DNA from: Nostoc sp. JL34
GTDB lineage: Bacteria; Cyanobacteriota; Cyanobacteriia; Cyanobacteriales; Nostocaceae
Direction of reading: 5' to 3'
DNA length: 64,000 nucleotides
Assembly (NCBI RefSeq): GCF_017114945.1
Contig: NZ_JABXKQ010000047.1
Coordinates: 1 to 64,000 of the forward strand
A program made the translations under genes and the position numbers. The notes beneath the pieces are model-generated. The model did not search any database, was not told the origin of the DNA, and worked only from the letters and a program-made list of their open reading frames with translations. Positions 1 to 9,816 of the stretch are shown here, piece after piece. The stretch's first letter is position 1, and every line of letters starts with the position of its first letter.

Positions 1-39
1 CGGTTGATGGTTAAGAGGCTTGCTGCACCTTCTTAGATG

Positions 40-933
40 TCAAATGGGTTCTATAGTAAAACCAAGTTCATCTCGGAGTATGTCTAATATTCTACGGGCG
101 AAGGGAGAAAATTTCCCTTGCCCTGCACGACTTTCGGCTTCCTTCCGGTACTTGAGCTTTGGATCATCTTTAGAGGATTTTGCTAACAAAATCTTATGAC
201 CTTCCTCAACTGGAAAGAACTTCGGGGTCATTGCTGGTGCGGCTTCTTTTACCTTTGCACTGGTATATTCATGTAGTTCATCAACAGAAATCCAACCATC
301 TCCATTTAAATCTGCTGTACCTTTTTCTAGCCCCTCTACCAAGTAACGCGTATATGTGGATAGTCCAGCGTTTTCATGCCCTGGATTTTCCGAGCCATCC
401 GAGCCAAAAGAATACTCTATGACAGATGAAGAAGTAAGGATAGCTCGTCCCTTACCACCTAACTGTTCCTTCAGGTTCAAAGCGCCATCATCTTTAACAG
501 TCATACCTTGGGCAATGGCACCACTAAAGCAGCAGTCTAAAATAATAACCTGTCTTTGGGATCTGCTTTCATTGATGCTCTCATGTAGAAACGTAGCGCC
601 TACTGCTGAAGGCTTAACCAACTTGCCGTTCTCTTTACGAGTAGTACGGGTAGCTAAATAAAGCTTGCCACTCTCATCTTTGATGCCATGACCAGAGAAG
701 TAAAGCAACAGCAGATCATCCTTTTTGCGATCGCTAAAAAGCGTATAGATTGCATCTTCCATTTCTTGCCGCTTCGGATTTTTCAGCACTGTGATGTCTG
801 CCTCGGCAAAGTCTCCAATTTCCGAGTGTGCCAAAACGCGTTGCATAGCATCCACATCTTTCACTGAGCCAGGTAATGTATTTAGCCCTGGCTCATACTC
901 ACTGATCCCAATCAGCAATGCTACCTTTACCAT
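40..933 (-). CDS. Caspase family (peptidase C14) protein
   Basis: This 297-residue protein is a prokaryotic caspase/metacaspase homologue, a cysteine protease of the caspase-hemoglobinase fold. The N-terminus (VALLIGISEY) is the usual first strand. The catalytic dyad is visible as His82 in YFSGHG and Cys135 in DCCFSG. Near residues 205-215 a DLNGDGWIS stretch resembles an EF-hand-like calcium loop, which would fit calcium activation as in metacaspases (inference). There is no signal peptide, so it should act in the cytoplasm. It lies 10 bp downstream of an EACC1-like gene on the same strand and is probably cotranscribed with it. The basic C-terminal tail after residue 250 has no recognised domain. 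Its substrate is unknown. Family assignment is secure, biological role is inferred. Confidence 0.9.
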   Translation of the reverse strand: MVKVALLIGISEYEPGLNTLPGSVKDVDAMQRVLAHSEIGDFAEADITVLKNPKRQEMEDAIYTLFSDRKKDDLLLLYFSGHGIKDESGKLYLATRTTRKENGKLVKPSAVGATFLHESINESRSQRQVIILDCCFSGAIAQGMTVKDDGALNLKEQLGGKGRAILTSSSVIEYSFGSDGSENPGHENAGLSTYTRYLVEGLEKGTADLNGDGWISVDELHEYTSAKVKEAAPAMTPKFFPVEEGHKILLAKSSKDDPKLKYRKEAESRAGQGKFSPFARRILDILRDELGFTIEPI

Positions 934-943
934 GTTTTCCTAT

Positions 944-1318
944 CTATGCCGATATAAAATCTTGTGCTGCTTTGATGGCGGCTTCTAGTTCTTCCCGACT
1001 GTGGGCTTTCACTGTCAGCTTCTTGCCGTTGGCTTCCACTGATAATTCAATCGGTTTACCACCGAGGCGATCGCCCAGAAATCCCACTAACTTTTTTGCA
1101 TTGGCTGTATTTACCTCAGCCATTAACAAACCCACCAGAAACCCGCCTAATGCTTTGTTGCCTTCTGGTGGGTTGGGATCAAGAACACGACCAACTGCAT
1201 CTAATTCGTCAATTTGCTTAAGTTCAGTAATTAGTCGTTGAACCTGCTCGTCTTTTTCTTCCGCGTCCAAGTCAGGGTCATTGAAGGCGATCGTAAATTT
1301 AATGCTATTTGCTGTCAT
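944..1318 (-). CDS. EACC1-like effector-associated component
   Basis: The 124-residue protein resembles the effector-associated constant component 1 (EACC1) family, small proteins that accompany caspases, trypsins and other effectors in NTP-dependent prokaryotic conflict systems. Features that fit are an N-terminal beta strand, a helix rich in acidic and Leu residues (DEQVQRLITELKQID), a proline-rich linker (LDPNPPEGNKALG), a small hydrophobic helix (GFLVGLLMAEV), a strand pair with KPIELSVEANGKKLTV, and a last helix with SREELEAAIKAA. No catalytic residues are apparent, so it is more likely an adaptor or regulator than an enzyme. It is the upstream gene of a two-gene minus-strand unit, only 10 bp before the caspase start. 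The family call rests on pattern recognition and on this neighbour. Confidence 0.7.
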   Translation of the reverse strand: MTANSIKFTIAFNDPDLDAEEKDEQVQRLITELKQIDELDAVGRVLDPNPPEGNKALGGFLVGLLMAEVNTANAKKLVGFLGDRLGGKPIELSVEANGKKLTVKAHSREELEAAIKAAQDFISA

Positions 1319-1533
1319 GCTGTACTAATAAAAGTTTAGTTAGTTTTTTTTATAAAGACTGACAATTATATGTATTTATACCAGTAAAAACCTTATTCTC
1401 TAATGAACATAACGAACATTTGTATAAATCTTCATAGAAAACAAATTTGTCTTTTTGGATATAAGTATGACAAACAATACTAGAGAGTTTCGAGGAGTTG
1501 AGCAACCTAAAACAGATGTAAGCAACAAAATAA

Positions 1534-1555
1534 AAAGCCCACATCAGTGGGCTTT
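1534..1555 (-). terminator. Rho-independent terminator of typA
   Basis: A perfect 9-bp inverted repeat (AAAGCCCAC / GTGGGCTTT) with a 4-base loop lies about 27 bp past the typA stop codon. Read on the minus strand the stem is followed by TTTTATTTT, the expected U-tract. Confidence 0.85.
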
Positions 1556-1581
1556 CTAAATCAATTAAGTTATTGCTTTAC

Positions 1582-3372
1582 TTACCGTTTCGCCAACTTC
1601 TTCGACATCTTCCGCAGACGAATCGATTGGGGTGTAACTTCCACCAATTCATCGGGGCCAATGTATTCCAAAGCCCGTTCTAAACTCATGTCTATCGGTG
1701 CTTGCAGTTGCACTAGTTCATCGCCACCAGCCGCGCGGTGGTTGGTCAACTGCTTGGTTTTACAGATATTCAATTCCAAATCTTGGGAACGATTGTGTTC
1801 TCCCACAATCATGCCTCTGTAAACCTTTGTACCGGGAACAATAAAGAATGCTCCTCTATCTTCGGCATTTCTCATGGCGTAGAAGGTAGAAACGCCTTCT
1901 TCAAAGGAGATTAAAACGCCTTTGTTACGGGCTTCAATATCGCCACTAAGTTGACGGTAATCTAAGAAGCTGTGATTCATGATGCCTTCGCCACGAGTCA
2001 TCCGCATGAATTCACCCCGGAAACCAATCAAACCACGGGCGGGAATGACAAACTCTAACTGGGTGCGATCGCCACTACCTGGTTGCATATCTTGCATTTC
2101 GCCTTTACGTTGTCCCAGGCGTTCAATACAGCTACCTACACCATCAGCAGGAATGTCTAACACCAAGAGTTCATAAGGTTCGCAAGGTTGGCCGTTGACT
2201 TCGCGGTAAATTACCTGTGGCTGAGATACTTGAAACTCGAACCCTTCCCGGCGCATGGTTTCAATTAAGATACCCAGGTGGAGTTCTCCACGACCGGAAA
2301 CAAGGAATTTATCGGGAGAATCAGTTTCTTCGACACGCAAAGCCACGTTGGTTTCAAGTTCGCGGAATAGGCGATCGCGTATTTGACGGGAAGTCACCAA
2401 CTTGCCTTCTTGACCAGCAAAGGGCGAATCATTCACCCAGAAGGCCATTTGCAACGTTGGTTCATCCACTTTAATTAGTGGTAAAGCTTGCGGTTCATTG
2501 GGATCAGTAATGGTTTCCCCAATATAAGCATCAGCGAAACCAGCCACCGCAACAATATAACCTGCGGTTGCTTCTTCCATGTCTATCCGCTTTAGTCCTT
2601 CAAAGCCCATCAACTTGGTAATTTTACCCTTGACAATGGTGCCATCTTCTGTGATTAAAGCTGCTTGTTGTCCTGAGCGGATCGTACCGTTGTGAATTCT
2701 GCCAATGACAATCCGTCCCAGATATTCTGAATAATCTAGGGTTGTGACTTGCAATTGCAGAGGCTTATTGCTGTCGCCTACTGGTGGTGGAACGTGTTGC
2801 AGAATCGCGTTAAACAGGGGTTGCATATCTACCGATTCTGCTTCCAAGCTTTCCTTGGCGAAACCTGCCATACCGGAAGCAAACAGATAGGTAAAATCAC
2901 ACTGGTCTTCATCTGCCCCTAATTCCAAGAACAGATCCAAAACTTTATCAACAGCAACGTGGGGGTCAGTTTGTCCACGATCAATTTTGTTGATAATAAC
3001 AATGGGGCGCAGCCCTTTTTCCAAAGCTTTTTTCAGGACAAAGCGCGTTTGGGGCATGGGGCCTTCGTTGGCATCGACAATCAGAAGACATCCGTCAACC
3101 ATGCCGAGTACGCGCTCAACTTCGCCACCAAAGTCAGCGTGTCCAGGAGTGTCAACAATATTAATTAGTGTTTCTTTGTAGCGAACGGCTGTATTTTTGG
3201 ACAGGATAGTGATACCCCGTTCCCGTTCTAGGGCGTTGGAGTCCATAACGCAATCCGGAACGTCTTCGCCTTCGCGGAAAATGCCGGATTGTTTGAGGAG
3301 TGCGTCAACCAGCGTGGTTTTGCCGTGGTCAACGTGGGCGATAATGGCGACGTTGCGAATTGGGAGCGTCAT
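1582..3372 (-). CDS. typA: Translational GTPase TypA/BipA
   Basis: This 596-residue protein is the ribosome-binding translational GTPase TypA (BipA), which acts in stress and cold adaptation and in ribosome assembly. The G1 motif [10 protein letters not shown] lies at residues 12-21, the switch II motif DTPGHADF follows, and NKID is the G4 motif. The order continues with the EF-Tu-like domain 2 and EF-G-like domains III and V, then the BipA-specific C-terminal domain with the typical GLIGFRGEF and [10 protein letters not shown] segments. Length matches the family. The start [15 protein letters not shown] is the conserved one. It is a monocistronic minus-strand gene with its own terminator. 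A second GTPase of this superfamily, EF-G-like, lies at 34329-36377. Confidence 0.97.
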   Translation of the reverse strand: MTLPIRNVAIIAHVDHGKTTLVDALLKQSGIFREGEDVPDCVMDSNALERERGITILSKNTAVRYKETLINIVDTPGHADFGGEVERVLGMVDGCLLIVDANEGPMPQTRFVLKKALEKGLRPIVIINKIDRGQTDPHVAVDKVLDLFLELGADEDQCDFTYLFASGMAGFAKESLEAESVDMQPLFNAILQHVPPPVGDSNKPLQLQVTTLDYSEYLGRIVIGRIHNGTIRSGQQAALITEDGTIVKGKITKLMGFEGLKRIDMEEATAGYIVAVAGFADAYIGETITDPNEPQALPLIKVDEPTLQMAFWVNDSPFAGQEGKLVTSRQIRDRLFRELETNVALRVEETDSPDKFLVSGRGELHLGILIETMRREGFEFQVSQPQVIYREVNGQPCEPYELLVLDIPADGVGSCIERLGQRKGEMQDMQPGSGDRTQLEFVIPARGLIGFRGEFMRMTRGEGIMNHSFLDYRQLSGDIEARNKGVLISFEEGVSTFYAMRNAEDRGAFFIVPGTKVYRGMIVGEHNRSQDLELNICKTKQLTNHRAAGGDELVQLQAPIDMSLERALEYIGPDELVEVTPQSIRLRKMSKKLAKR

Positions 3373-3840
3373 AGAAACTTTTGGTGAACTCTAGAGGGGG
3401 TTTTAAGATTTACATTTGAATGCTAGGCTGTTTTAACAGAATTGGGTATGATTAGCGAAACTCTGTAAAGAACCTTTAACAATTCTAGCGTAATCGTCAC
3501 AATTGCGGGAAGTTTTGTAAACCCCACAAAGAAGATGTGTGGTAATTACGGCATTGGGGGGACAAAAAAAGCTTCTGTTACAAACAAACGTTGCGTGAAG
3601 GGCGGTGTTGCTTTTGAGAATTGCGGTTGGTTCAGCCAGAGGAACTAGTACCGCAAAGCGGAATTAAAAATTAAAAATGAATACAGTATAAGGGTTTCGT
3701 TGATTTGGAATGGTTGGTTTATTTCCGCCGTGTTGTACTAGTATTTGAGATGCTTTGGTGAGAGGTGCGTAGGCGATCGCAATTTATTGCAAGTTTTTTA
3801 ACTAAATTGCGGCAAAATCCAAAGTTGCTCGCATGAAAAA
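3373..3840. other. Intergenic region, 468 bp
   Basis: I see no convincing gene here. It contains the typA upstream region and, near 3650-3680, a repeat-like segment (ACCGCAAAGCGGAATTAAAAATT) of a type often scattered in Nostoc genomes. A HIP1 octamer lies near 3773-3780. Promoter elements could not be defined. Confidence 0.5.
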
Positions 3841-4068
3841 TTAATCTCGGTTGAAACCACAGCCTAAACAACGCATACAAACGAAGAAAGTCGCTACAAC
3901 TGAGATAATCTCAAATACCAATTGAAATGATAAGGGAGCTAGAGAAAATCCCCAAATTAGAGCAATTATCCCAGTTACCATCGCTGCAATCCGATGAATT
4001 TCGTCTTTACTTGTCCAAGCAAATAAAAAAATTCCTAAACCCAATAATAATAAGACTAAACTACTCAT
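3841..4068 (-). CDS. Small membrane protein of unknown function
   Basis: This 75-residue protein is almost entirely hydrophobic and should span the membrane two or three times (about residues 2-17, 26-43 and 47-66). The first helix, MSSLVLLLLGLGIFLFAW, is followed by a charged loop (TSKDEIHRI). The C-terminus carries three cysteines (CMRCLGCGF). I do not recognise a family. The cysteine arrangement could bind metal or form a disulphide, but this is speculation. It could be the first gene after the small ORF at 4101-4283, 32 bp away on the same strand. Confidence 0.55.
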   Translation of the reverse strand: MSSLVLLLLGLGIFLFAWTSKDEIHRIAAMVTGIIALIWGFSLAPLSFQLVFEIISVVATFFVCMRCLGCGFNRD

Positions 4069-4100
4069 AAAGATATTTATTACTTAGAACTAAAAGTCAA

Positions 4101-4283
4101 TCATTTAAAGCTACAATACTGATAAAAATTGTTATGTACAATTGATGTGACACTCTCTTTATCTATATTATCTGTACTAACAACCTCTGTACAGCTATGC
4201 GTTGACGCTGGATTCCAATATTTACTTCTATCTTGCTGGTTTGGATCTTCACTGCCGTAGTGATTATATCCCTTACCATTCAT
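4101..4283 (-). CDS. Possible small protein, 60 aa
   Basis: The ORF is polar and of low complexity (MNGKGYNHYGSEDPNQQD at the start), with no recognised motif and no clear Shine-Dalgarno sequence that decides the start. Its only support is that it is colinear and close (32 bp) to the small membrane protein downstream and that no competing gene occupies the interval. It may be spurious. Confidence 0.25.
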   Translation of the reverse strand: MNGKGYNHYGSEDPNQQDRSKYWNPASTHSCTEVVSTDNIDKESVTSIVHNNFYQYCSFK

Positions 4284-4347
4284 CAGGGGGCGATCGCAGA
4301 TAGAATCATATCAAGTTAAGGTGATTACTTATAATAAAATTTATCAA

Positions 4348-4427
4348 TGTAGGTTGGGTTGAACGGCAGTGAAACCCAACATGAACAAGGATCAAGCGTT
4401 GGGTTTTGTTCCTCAACCCAACCTACA
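4348..4427. repeat. Nested inverted repeat element
   Basis: The outer arms TGTAGGTTGGGTTGA (4348-4362) and its exact complement (4413-4427) are 15 bp and perfect. Inside them AACCCAAC (4373-4380) and GTTGGGTT (4398-4405) form a second pair. The arms share the core GGTTGGGTT, so the unit can fold as one long hairpin. This is a known type of dispersed cyanobacterial palindromic repeat and probably non-autonomous. Confidence 0.8.
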
Positions 4428-4566
4428 GATGTTATAAGTATTTAACCGAACCTGATATCACTCCGAATTATATTTTTCCTGAAATTTTTGTTAGTTTATT
4501 ACTAATTATTTTTGGTAAGAAAGAACGATCAAATTGCCAATGATCAATTGATATTTAATTTCCACT

Positions 4567-7500
4567 TCACCAAGGATTGCCAACCATTGTAAATCCAGCC
4601 CAATAATAAGGATGCGTAAGTGATTCATCAGCACTGTCAGCAGGTAAAGGCAAGTTCCCGACTACTCCCAAACCTTGCACTTGACCATTCTTGATGTAAA
4701 TCTGCCCTTTGGCCATAGCTACCTGAGCCTGTCTGAGAGCTTCTGCCTTAATCGAAGCTGTCTTCAAATTCTCATAAAATTTCGTCATCAACGCTGCTGT
4801 ACCAGCATCATTAACCGACCAAAGACTGGCAACACTAGTTTTCACACCTGCTAGCACCGCCAAACCCGCAAATCCCAGTTCGGATTCTTTATCGCCCAAG
4901 GCTGTTCTACAAGCACTCAGCACTAGCATTTCAACTTCGGGTTCATTCAAGCGCAACTGTCGTAATTGGTTCAAGCGTAACTTGTCTTCCCATAGTTGAA
5001 TATAGGAATTACTCAAAGCACCGGTAGCAAAATCGGCGTGAGTTGCCATGTGAATAATCCCAAAAGGTTGTTGGCGGCGGATAGTTTTGAGATTTTCTAA
5101 GGTGGCTTGCTTGTCTAACAATAATTTGCCTTGCCAGAGTTTAGACACCAGTGTTGATAACTCAAGGGGAACTGCTGGTAAAGGCTCTTGTCCCTGAGTA
5201 CTCTGAGAAACCCCCAATGCTAAAATTTGAGATTTTTTAATGTCTTTATAAAGGGTATTAGTCAAACTAAGACTAGGCATCAAACCAATACTGTATTTTT
5301 CTATTAGAAACCCCTTACCATCGTGAAGTGCTGCCATTGGGGTTGAACGTAACCCAATGTCTGGTAAAAAGACCAGATTGTTGATTCCTCTCGCCTGTAA
5401 ATCTGCCTCAAGTGGTGCAATAATCCAGCGATAAAGTTGTTGAGATGAACGCAAATAACCAGTGCGGCGACGGTTTTGTGGACTAACGATTTGGTCACGA
5501 AATTCCTGAGCTACTTGGAGAACTTTGGCTCTAGTCGTTTCTGGGATACGCTTGCGGATAGGATCGCCTTTTCCAGTTACTACCACTAGTTCTAGTTGGT
5601 CGCTATCCTGCTCTGCTATGGTATTTAGCTGTTTAGTAAGTTTTTTAGCTTTGCCAAAATTTCCCTCTGGTAGAATCTCCACAGGGACAAAACTGGTGTA
5701 GATAAATGCAGGTTTTACACCAGTAGCTTCTTCAATTTGGCGAGCAATTTCTTTGGCATTATCCAGTGTTTTGATTCTAGGAGTTGGTATACCTAAATGG
5801 TCGGCAAAATCATCTGTGAAATTGCCTTCAGGAGTGGGATCGGTATTCAGAACGGGGTTATCAATCTGAGGATTATTGGGGCCAGGGTAAATCGGTTTAC
5901 CTGGACTGCACTGGAATGTGCAGGGGTCAGGGGTAGGAGTAAAAGTCGGGGTAGGAATTGGGGTAGGAATCGTGGTAGGAGTCTGACTGACGTTGATTCC
6001 TATCTGTACAGGTGCAGAAGAGGAAACGCCATCATTTGCACTAATTACAAAGGCATTTAGTGACCCATTAGTATCTGCTGGCGGTGTGTACACCAAAGTA
6101 TCGCCGCTAGATAAAGTAGTAACACCAGGGATGACGGGAAGGCCATTGATAGTCAGATTTCCGGTATTCACCGTATCAACCTGGATGGAGGTAATGTCAT
6201 TATTAGCATCGAGAACCAGTGCAGCCAAACTAGAGAACGTTAAGGTTACAGGTTGATTTGTCTGGGTATTGGGTAGCGATGAGTTTGCTGTTAATGTCGG
6301 CGGGGTGTTGACAGAAGTAATAGTGATACCGATTGGAGTGCCGCTAGCATTTCCGCCATTAGGCAAGACTGGAAAGCTATTTGAAGCAATGATTGAATTA
6401 TTCCCTGTAGTAATTGACCCTGCTGTGCCATTCACACTCGCATCACCGACGATAAATGGCACATTGTTTGGCCCACCATCGTGTTGAATTCTGACAGTAC
6501 CTCCCGCAAGAGGTTGAACATTAGTACCTCCTTCACCAGTAAAAAATCCACCAGTTGCGATCGCTTCACCGATTCCGATTCCTTGAATCAGTCCGTTGGT
6601 TAGCACTTGCACATTGCCACCTTGAACAGTGTTTCCATCAACAAAATCGTCTGCTATAGATTGTGTGTTGATGTTGGTAAAACGAATATTGCTGCCAGCA
6701 GTATTGGTAGTCTGTAAAGTAACGTTGCCACCTGTAACATTTGCAGTACCATCGACTCCAATGGCGATCGCAGAGGCGTTAATAGCGTCATTAACGGCGA
6801 TATTATCTCTAGCAGTTAAGTTGACTCCACCAGCCGCTCCAGTAAAATCGCCACCTCCGTTCTTGACTACAGATGAGTTTATTGCCCCTGTGGTAATACT
6901 GCCTGCGGTGGTTGTTGCAACTACATTGCCACCTGTACCTAAGCCACCAGCATCATTAGAAGAAGAATTTATGGTATCCGTGAGGATATTGCCTGCGGCA
7001 GTTAAAGTCACTGTTCCACCTGTGGCATTGCCAATCCCTCCACTATCACTAGTGTTGATCTGATTCAGGGTAATTCCACCATTGCTACTGATGACTTGAA
7101 CATTACCCGCTGAGTAGCCTTGTCCAGTGGCAATAATGTTGCCTGCAATAATGTTGCCACTTGCAGATAAAGTTACATCCCCACTTCTAGTGAAATTAGG
7201 AGTTGTGTTTAGATTTCCTAGTGATAAACTAGCTCCAGAAATAGTGATTGCTCCTCCGGTTGTGGCGATTGTGTTGGTGGGATTAGCAAAGATTACAGAA
7301 CCAGTTTGTGAAGTCAGGCTGAAGCTACCGCCATTACCCAAGTTTAATGTAGCGACACCAGGGGTAGTTACTCCAGCCGTAGCTCCAGTGATGTCATTGA
7401 TGGTAATATTCCCTGTGGCTTGTAAGTTGATATTTGCACCCGAAGCTGCGATCGCACCCCATGAAACGGTGTTTGCCCCGTTATCTGGATCAGCAAACAG

Positions 7501-9609
7501 AATATTACCAGGTGTGCCATCAAATGTCCCTGTCCCACCATCGATAATGGTCAATGTGCTGGGGTCTAGCAATAAAGTGCCAAAGCTACCATTGGCGGCT
7601 GAAGTATCTACCAAACCGTTGAAGGTTAAGAAATTTTTGCCTGATACTTCTACAAAACCACCATTCCCGACATTTGCTCCCCCACGAGCCGAAATGTTAC
7701 CAAAAAACTGAGTTGCACCGTTACCCCAAACAATCACACGTCCGCCGTTTCCATTCAAATTGCTATCGGCATTAATGACGGAGTTTGAGTCCACATAAGT
7801 CTGATCTGCGTTGGGTAAAGTCCCCTTACCTTGGTAATCACCGCCAATTAGCACAGTACCGCCGCCATTGGTTCCAGAGGCGTTAATATTGGCATCAACC
7901 ACCGCAACTTTTTTACCCAAAGCAGTTACCGTACCGCCTGCTTGACTTGATACATCAACTTTGCCAGAAACAATCGTTGTCCCTGGAGTTGTGGGAATTG
8001 TGACTTTAGAGCCTGTTAGTTGCACAGTTCCATCAGGATTAGCAGTTAACCCCGTGTTCCCAACTGTGAGCAATTCTGGTAAGGATGCAATGGGGATTGT
8101 CCAGTTATTGGGTTGGTTGCTACTAGAGGCGAGGGGCTGAATTTCCAGACTCAACAGATTTCCTGGCTGACTAAGACGCACCCAATTTTCCCCTGGTACG
8201 GATGTGACAGAAATTTGCCCTCCCGGTGCCGAAAGTTGCCCCGTGTTGACCACAGTACCACCCAATAAATTCAAATTCTGTCCAGCACCTACTGCCAAAT
8301 TTCCAGCATTTGCGATCGCTCCTGGCTGATTTGTACTAAAGGCAAATCCGTTGGGGTTTCCAACTAAACTGGCGTAGTCATTAACACCGATAGCGTTGAA
8401 CCAACTGCTACCAAAACCAATGCCGTTGGCTGTTGTCGCCGTGAAAGCACCAGGCACATTTAAGCTGGCATTTGCTCCAAAAATAAATCCGCCTGGATTC
8501 ATCAAGAAAAGGTTAGCATTGCCACCTGTTACCTGAATTAAGCCATTGATGATGGAAGGATTACCGCTTGTAATTCGACCAAGGATATTTTGTAGCGCCG
8601 GACTGGCTTGAAAGTTGGCAATTTGTTCTGGTTGAATGCCAAATTGTTGAAAGCTATGGAAAAGGTTAACACCATCCCTAGAAGTTGTACCGCCAGTGAT
8701 ATCAAGTCGATTGCCGTTGGGTGTAACAATTGTGTTTGTCCCATCGGCAGCAGGGACAATTTGTTGTGCTTGCACTAATCCCGCACTCATGCCTGTCACC
8801 AGAGGCACAATAGCTAACACTGAAGCGGCGATGCTGGACAGTAGAGATTTTTTGCGCCGCAATATGAAGCGACCTGTGGGCAATTCTACATCGATTTGTA
8901 ACTTGTCTGCTAGTCCGCGCCGCCAAAGTGCTTGAGCGATCGCTTGCCTAGACCAGAGAATTTGTTCTTTTTTTCTAGTAACAGAGATGCTTTGGGAATG
9001 ATTTCGATATAAGTAAAGGGGCTGTTTAACTTGACGCACCTGGGTTATTTCTGAAAGTCGGAGACACAGGTCGTAATCATAAGCACTACCAGCAAAGAAC
9101 GTGTTGACACCTCCTATCCGGTCGTAAATCGAACGGCGCATCAGGCGGAAGTGGAAAGTCATGAAGTTTACCAACAGACCTTCTGGGGAGTAAGGAATGT
9201 CACAACGATGACCGTAGCCGAGAACTTTACCTTCTTGATCAATATTTAAGTAGTCGGTGTAAACAAATCCTGTTTCTGGGTAGCGGTTGAGGACTGTAGC
9301 GGTTTGGGCGAGGGCGGTTGGGGCTAGGATATCATCACTGTCTACGATCCCAATGTATGTGCCACTAGTTTGGCTGATCGCTGCCTTACAAGCCGCAGCA
9401 ACTCCTTGATGGTGTGCTTGAACTATCCGCACTCGCCCATCTTGTTGAGCATAATTGTTGGCGATCGCCACCGATGTGTCTGTAGAGCCATCATCCCAAA
9501 TTAGTAGCTCAAAGTCTTGCCATGTCTGCGCTAAGACGCTAGCGATCGCTTCTTGAAGGTAAGACTCCCGATTGTAATTGACGATGACAATGGAAATCAG
9601 TGGTGACAT
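4567..9609 (-). CDS. GT2 glycosyltransferase-TpsA-CHAT fusion protein
   Basis: This protein of about 1680 residues joins three modules in one open frame. Residues 1 to about 230 are a GT2 glycosyltransferase (SIVIVNYNRESYL, then WDDGSTD and the metal-binding DSD). Residues about 255-283 form a basic-hydrophobic signal segment ending VQAQQ. The filamentous-haemagglutinin TPS domain follows at about 284-420 (NPGGFIFGANA), then a long beta-helical repeat region, a cadherin-like segment (about 1100-1170) and a proline/threonine linker. The C-terminal 320 residues are a CHAT protease with His1524 (MATHADF) and Cys1567 (LSACRTALG), both intact. The ATG at 9609 starts the conserved GT2 sequence, whereas an in-frame GTG lies at 9642. 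It faces its likely transporter TpsB. How a cytosolic enzyme precedes an internal signal sequence is unclear. Confidence 0.85.
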   Translation of the reverse strand: MSPLISIVIVNYNRESYLQEAIASVLAQTWQDFELLIWDDGSTDTSVAIANNYAQQDGRVRIVQAHHQGVAAACKAAISQTSGTYIGIVDSDDILAPTALAQTATVLNRYPETGFVYTDYLNIDQEGKVLGYGHRCDIPYSPEGLLVNFMTFHFRLMRRSIYDRIGGVNTFFAGSAYDYDLCLRLSEITQVRQVKQPLYLYRNHSQSISVTRKKEQILWSRQAIAQALWRRGLADKLQIDVELPTGRFILRRKKSLLSSIAASVLAIVPLVTGMSAGLVQAQQIVPAADGTNTIVTPNGNRLDITGGTTSRDGVNLFHSFQQFGIQPEQIANFQASPALQNILGRITSGNPSIINGLIQVTGGNANLFLMNPGGFIFGANASLNVPGAFTATTANGIGFGSSWFNAIGVNDYASLVGNPNGFAFSTNQPGAIANAGNLAVGAGQNLNLLGGTVVNTGQLSAPGGQISVTSVPGENWVRLSQPGNLLSLEIQPLASSSNQPNNWTIPIASLPELLTVGNTGLTANPDGTVQLTGSKVTIPTTPGTTIVSGKVDVSSQAGGTVTALGKKVAVVDANINASGTNGGGTVLIGGDYQGKGTLPNADQTYVDSNSVINADSNLNGNGGRVIVWGNGATQFFGNISARGGANVGNGGFVEVSGKNFLTFNGLVDTSAANGSFGTLLLDPSTLTIIDGGTGTFDGTPGNILFADPDNGANTVSWGAIAASGANINLQATGNITINDITGATAGVTTPGVATLNLGNGGSFSLTSQTGSVIFANPTNTIATTGGAITISGASLSLGNLNTTPNFTRSGDVTLSASGNIIAGNIIATGQGYSAGNVQVISSNGGITLNQINTSDSGGIGNATGGTVTLTAAGNILTDTINSSSNDAGGLGTGGNVVATTTAGSITTGAINSSVVKNGGGDFTGAAGGVNLTARDNIAVNDAINASAIAIGVDGTANVTGGNVTLQTTNTAGSNIRFTNINTQSIADDFVDGNTVQGGNVQVLTNGLIQGIGIGEAIATGGFFTGEGGTNVQPLAGGTVRIQHDGGPNNVPFIVGDASVNGTAGSITTGNNSIIASNSFPVLPNGGNASGTPIGITITSVNTPPTLTANSSLPNTQTNQPVTLTFSSLAALVLDANNDITSIQVDTVNTGNLTINGLPVIPGVTTLSSGDTLVYTPPADTNGSLNAFVISANDGVSSSAPVQIGINVSQTPTTIPTPIPTPTFTPTPDPCTFQCSPGKPIYPGPNNPQIDNPVLNTDPTPEGNFTDDFADHLGIPTPRIKTLDNAKEIARQIEEATGVKPAFIYTSFVPVEILPEGNFGKAKKLTKQLNTIAEQDSDQLELVVVTGKGDPIRKRIPETTRAKVLQVAQEFRDQIVSPQNRRRTGYLRSSQQLYRWIIAPLEADLQARGINNLVFLPDIGLRSTPMAALHDGKGFLIEKYSIGLMPSLSLTNTLYKDIKKSQILALGVSQSTQGQEPLPAVPLELSTLVSKLWQGKLLLDKQATLENLKTIRRQQPFGIIHMATHADFATGALSNSYIQLWEDKLRLNQLRQLRLNEPEVEMLVLSACRTALGDKESELGFAGLAVLAGVKTSVASLWSVNDAGTAALMTKFYENLKTASIKAEALRQAQVAMAKGQIYIKNGQVQGLGVVGNLPLPADSADESLTHPYYWAGFTMVGNPW

Positions 9610-9642
9610 CGAAGTTTTCCCAAGTTTTCTACCTGTAACCAC

Positions 9643-9816
9643 AATATAATGCTAGGGACTAGCACTTAGAAGAAATCGCTGTTAATTAGAGTTTTAGTTA
9701 CAAATCTTTTGAAATTTGAATATCAAAAATATGATATTGAAATACTCATACAGCCATTGCATACTCAAAAATCAAAATCAGCCCAGTCGTTAAATAAGGC
9801 ACTCCATTGAGGATAA
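9643..9816. promoter_or_regulatory. Shared upstream region of the TPS pair
   Basis: The 174 bp between the two divergent genes must hold both promoters. It is AT-rich (for example AAATATGATATTGAAATAC). I could not define a -10/-35 pair or a binding site with confidence. Confidence 0.4.

Noticed and set aside
1350-1544. A 64-codon minus-strand frame before typA's terminator
   Set aside because: Low complexity, no family, no ribosome site, and it overlaps the typA terminator stem.
6629-7711. Two long plus-strand open frames (144 and 194 codons) opposite the TpsA-CHAT gene
   Set aside because: They run antisense through the repetitive beta-helix region, have strongly biased hydrophobic composition (many Val, Pro, Ala) and no ribosome site; they mirror the Asn/Thr/Gly-rich coding strand.
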